NCBI GenBank assembly: GCA_903871935.1 | Contig: CAIQIQ010000148.1 | Location: 1 to 61,019 of the forward strand | Length of the DNA: 61,019 nucleotides | From: an uncultured Phycisphaerales bacterium | GTDB lineage: Bacteria; Planctomycetota; Phycisphaerae; Tepidisphaerales; Tepidisphaeraceae | Reading direction: 5' to 3' | Part shown: positions 58,551 to 61,019 of the stretch, one piece after another | Position numbering within the stretch: position 1 is the first letter of the stretch | Layout: each line of letters opens with the position of its first letter | Position numbers and translations under genes: made by a program | Notes under the pieces: model-generated | Told to the model about the DNA's origin: nothing | Database searches by the model: none | Seen by the model: the letters and a program-made list of their open reading frames with translations, nothing else

Positions 58551-60776
58551 TCATGGGGCTTTGACGAGTACGCGCAGTTCTTTGATGCACAGGGCTCCGT
58601 CGAAGGTGTAGAAGCCGATGCGATCGAGGTCGTGGCCGGCGAGGGGCTGGGGATCCACAGCCTCGAGGAGTTTCCGCCCATCGACGAAAAGGCGAAGCGT
58701 GGCGCCATCGCGTTCGATGGCGATTCGGTAGGCGCGCCCGACTTCAAAGGAGAGATCTTTGTTCTCGCCATCCAGCGGTTTGCTGGCGCGCAAGATGCGA
58801 GTGAGAGTACGGGCTCTGCCGGCGAACTGAAACGTGTAGCCGCTCGATGATCCGGAAGCATTGGCGTTGAGGATGGTCGTGAGGTCGCCGGAATTCTCGC
58901 CATTGAGGTAGCCAACGTATTCAACGCGGACGGAGTCGGGGAACGTGGGCACCGCCAAGGTGGTTTCGCCTTCGCCGGCCTCTTCGCTGCGGAGGCAGAG
59001 CACACCGCCACCTGTTGTGATTGACCCTGCGGTGGTGAGCCATTGGTCGGCGGACTTGGGATTGTTCAGGTCAGCAATCCAGGCGACCTTCCAGCCTGCG
59101 GCGATGGTTGGTGCGGGCACGGTCGCGCTGGCGGTGGGTTGCGGTGCCGGGGGCAGGGGCGAATCGATGCGATCGATGCGGCAGGCGAGGTCGACGCTGA
59201 AGGCGGGTACCTTCACGTACAAGAACTGGTTGAGCGTGCTGGTTTCGCGGGGTGCGCCGACGGTCTTGCCATCTTCGGGGTTGATCCATTTGACGGTAAA
59301 TCGGCCGGGGCCCGTCTGGACGCGGAACTGCTGCTCCCTGGTCTGACCCTCATAGCCACCCCGCCGGTGCAGATAGACAACGCTCGTAGCGCTGTTGGAG
59401 AGGGTATAAGAGCGGAATTGAAACTCGGGAGAGTCGTTGGAGTACTTCGGGCGCACGTCGATGGGCAGATCGCGGGCGAAATCAAGCAAGACGCGAAAAT
59501 GCTGGCGTGAATCGGGACCAATGTAGGCATTGGAGTTGCTGTTCGGGCTGAGGCGCACTTTTCTCCCGGACATTCCCCAGAACAACATTCCGCTTTCGTT
59601 CATGAAGGAGGTCCAGACGGCGACACGCCACTTGATGGGGTCGACGTTGGGGAGGGTGCCCTTGTTGCCGAACTCCGTGTACTGGACGGGTTTGCCATAG
59701 GACTTCATGGCGGCGAACTGCTTGGTGAGTTCAGCATCGACTTCCTGCGCTGGGATGCTGACGTATTCATGCGGGGCGATGATCTCGCAGAAATCCCTGT
59801 CGGGGCGTTCAAAGTTGGTGGTGATGATGTGGCGGTACGGATCGGCGTTGCGGATGGTCTTGTGCAGGAGGGCAAGGTAGTCGTCAGGGGCGTAAGCGTC
59901 TTCGTTGAAGAGTTCCCAGATGTCGACGTAACAGCCGAAACGATTGACGACGTAACGCAGATACTTTGCCTGCAGAGGGAAGTTCGCCGCGTGAACGTTC
60001 TTGTAGTCTCGGGTGTCGCGTCCCACGCCAAAAGCATCGCGGTCGTTGGCGTAAGCGCTCATATCCTGGAAGAGGATGGCGATTTCGGCAAAGCCGGCGG
60101 CGCGGTGCAGTGAATACATGCGGTCGAGATCCCGGCAGGTGTCGAGGTTGTAGCGGTCGGGTTGGTTGAGGTCGGGAATCAGCGGAACAGCGCATCCCGT
60201 CTTCAGGCTGGCGCTGAGGTTGATGCGGTGGAGGCTGACGGCGCCTTTGAAGGCGTTGCACCATTCTTCGACGCTGACGGTTCGCCAGTTGCCGTCGGCG
60301 GGGCCGTCGAAGTCGACATTCTTGACGGCGCCACAGGTTTGGATGCCGATGCCGACAAACGACCGGCCGGTGTCATATTCCATGCGGTAGCAGTTGCGCG
60401 AGGAGACGCGGAGGAAGCCGTCGCCCGATTGGCCGCGACAGGTGAACTGGCCCTCGTTCGTCACGGACTTCTGCCGGCCACGCAGGGTCGCCTTGTATGA
60501 CCAGAGGCCCTCTTCGCGCGGGACGAACCGGATGCGCCATTCCTTGCCGCCGAAGTAGAAGCCTTCAACGGTACTGATCTTCCCGGAAGGAGATTTGAAC
60601 TCGGCGGAGACGGCGGGATCCCAGAACGGGTTGGCGAAGGCCTCGTCGGTGTTGAGAACGATCTCATACACAGAGTACTTCGGGACGACCGATTCCGTGG
60701 GTTGGGGAGCAAGGGATACGCATCCGCTGACAGACAGAACGGCCACCACAAGGCAGCAAAGGGCGCGCGAGAACAT
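58551..60776 (-). CDS. Lipoprotein DUF5060-type glycosidase with C-terminal lectin-like domain
   Basis: From ATG 60776 (AGGAG upstream) a 741-residue lipoprotein (MFSRALCCLVVAVLSVSGC, modified Cys at 19). A DUF5060-like beta domain (about 30-120; YEIVLNTDEAFANPFWDPAV) precedes a GH5-like (beta/alpha)8 domain (about 130-460) with IWELFNEDAYAP holding the acid/base Glu and YTEFGNKGTLP holding the likely nucleophile. After a beta domain the C-terminus (about 570-741) is a concanavalin-like lectin/LamG-type fold (RLFVDGRKLLEAVDPQPL). It would cut a beta-linked glycan outside the cell. An IS630-like remnant lies about 120 bp upstream and could affect expression. Confidence 0.78.
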   Translation of the reverse strand: MFSRALCCLVVAVLSVSGCVSLAPQPTESVVPKYSVYEIVLNTDEAFANPFWDPAVSAEFKSPSGKISTVEGFYFGGKEWRIRFVPREEGLWSYKATLRGRQKSVTNEGQFTCRGQSGDGFLRVSSRNCYRMEYDTGRSFVGIGIQTCGAVKNVDFDGPADGNWRTVSVEEWCNAFKGAVSLHRINLSASLKTGCAVPLIPDLNQPDRYNLDTCRDLDRMYSLHRAAGFAEIAILFQDMSAYANDRDAFGVGRDTRDYKNVHAANFPLQAKYLRYVVNRFGCYVDIWELFNEDAYAPDDYLALLHKTIRNADPYRHIITTNFERPDRDFCEIIAPHEYVSIPAQEVDAELTKQFAAMKSYGKPVQYTEFGNKGTLPNVDPIKWRVAVWTSFMNESGMLFWGMSGRKVRLSPNSNSNAYIGPDSRQHFRVLLDFARDLPIDVRPKYSNDSPEFQFRSYTLSNSATSVVYLHRRGGYEGQTREQQFRVQTGPGRFTVKWINPEDGKTVGAPRETSTLNQFLYVKVPAFSVDLACRIDRIDSPLPPAPQPTASATVPAPTIAAGWKVAWIADLNNPKSADQWLTTAGSITTGGGVLCLRSEEAGEGETTLAVPTFPDSVRVEYVGYLNGENSGDLTTILNANASGSSSGYTFQFAGRARTLTRILRASKPLDGENKDLSFEVGRAYRIAIERDGATLRLFVDGRKLLEAVDPQPLAGHDLDRIGFYTFDGALCIKELRVLVKAP

Positions 60777-60897
60777 GAACGGTCTCCTGAACTGGTTGGG
60801 TCGCATTGTAACCAGATTGGCTGCGGCGTGTTGCCGCTATGGTCGGGTTTTCCAGGCCAATTCGGAGCCGGTCGTTTTTGCTAGAGCGGTTTGCACA

Positions 60898-61019
60898 TCA
60901 GTGTAGCGGATATCCGCGATGGAGCATGTAGTGAGTAGCATCTGTGGAACTGATTGAGGCCAGTGCTTCTGCGATTGCGGTGAACAGCGTGTCCACGCTT
61001 CGGCGCGCGAGCTTGCGCA
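60898..61019 (-). CDS. C-terminus of an IS630-family-like transposase (partial)
   Basis: The minus strand has an open frame entering from the right edge and ending at TGA 60900-60898. It gives about 40 residues: RKLARRSVDTLFTAIAEALA then SISSTDATHYMLHRGYPLH. This resembles the last part of IS630/Tc1-type transposases (an ARTxDxLxxAIxxAL helix, a short acidic stretch and a final GY), with the catalytic DDE core beyond the window. The sequence GAGCGGTTTGCACATC (near 60884-60899), preceded by CTA, could be the element's terminal repeat at a TA target. Assignment from a short fragment, so moderate confidence. Confidence 0.5.
   Translation of the reverse strand, partial: RKLARRSVDTLFTAIAEALASISSTDATHYMLHRGYPLH

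Noticed and set aside
1..61019. tRNA, rRNA genes or a CRISPR array
   Set aside because: No T-loop-like GGTTCGAATCC sequence in an intergenic position and no regularly spaced 25-40 bp repeats were seen.

Overview
The window looks like a chromosomal piece of a Gram-negative, GC-rich member of the Planctomycetota, most likely of the Phycisphaerae type. The clues are an LEPR-XLL surface protein (5913-7148), a PEP-CTERM protein (14465-15238), an outer-membrane and lipid A gene block (bamA-skp-lpxD), many secreted or lipoprotein glycosidases, and several proteins that resemble only planctomycete-style hypotheticals. This placement is inference from gene content; no rRNA or other phylogenetic marker is present. 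No tRNA, rRNA or CRISPR array was seen.

Layout. 1-5296 (minus strand) is an envelope block: bamA, skp/ompH, lpxD, queD and a truncated UDP-sugar pyrophosphorylase. 5297-18754 mixes secreted or surface proteins, a Cof-type phosphatase, a GH172-type protein, an esterase, a lipoprotein alpha-galactosidase, two gene remnants, two inverted copies of a 110-bp repeat carrying DnaA-box sequences, and an unusual gene fusing an excisionase-type helix-turn-helix to a GspE/PilB-type ATPase behind a dense operator-like repeat. 18755-29654 holds an acetyl xylan esterase, an APH-like kinase, a large unknown protein, an M42 peptidase, lptB, ispE, a PH-domain membrane protein and a PocR-GAF-SpoIIE phosphatase.

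29797-38975 is the most distinctive part. A tight minus-strand operon encodes an NHL-propeller lipoprotein, a pentaheme lipoprotein, a large outer-membrane beta-barrel, a second NHL lipoprotein and a secreted cytochrome with up to 12 hemes. A tetraheme cytochrome lies just upstream behind a strong terminator, and ccmC plus the tiny ccmD follow on the other strand. Three of the four junctions in the operon overlap or nearly overlap. I read this as a porin-cytochrome conduit for moving electrons across the outer membrane, with two propeller proteins as unusual partners and its own heme-delivery genes nearby.

39007-60776 is largely carbohydrate metabolism: a GH78-type rhamnosidase, two large secreted or FN3-containing glycosidases, a GH57 protein, DUF4832 and DUF5060 proteins, plus a HAD-kinase-isomerase trio resembling ADP-heptose precursor synthesis. 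It also holds a potassium channel, a FadL-type porin, a second outer-membrane transporter, a nitrilase-family amidohydrolase and a PaiB-like protein. The right edge carries the C-terminus of an apparent IS630-family transposase that was cut off by the window.
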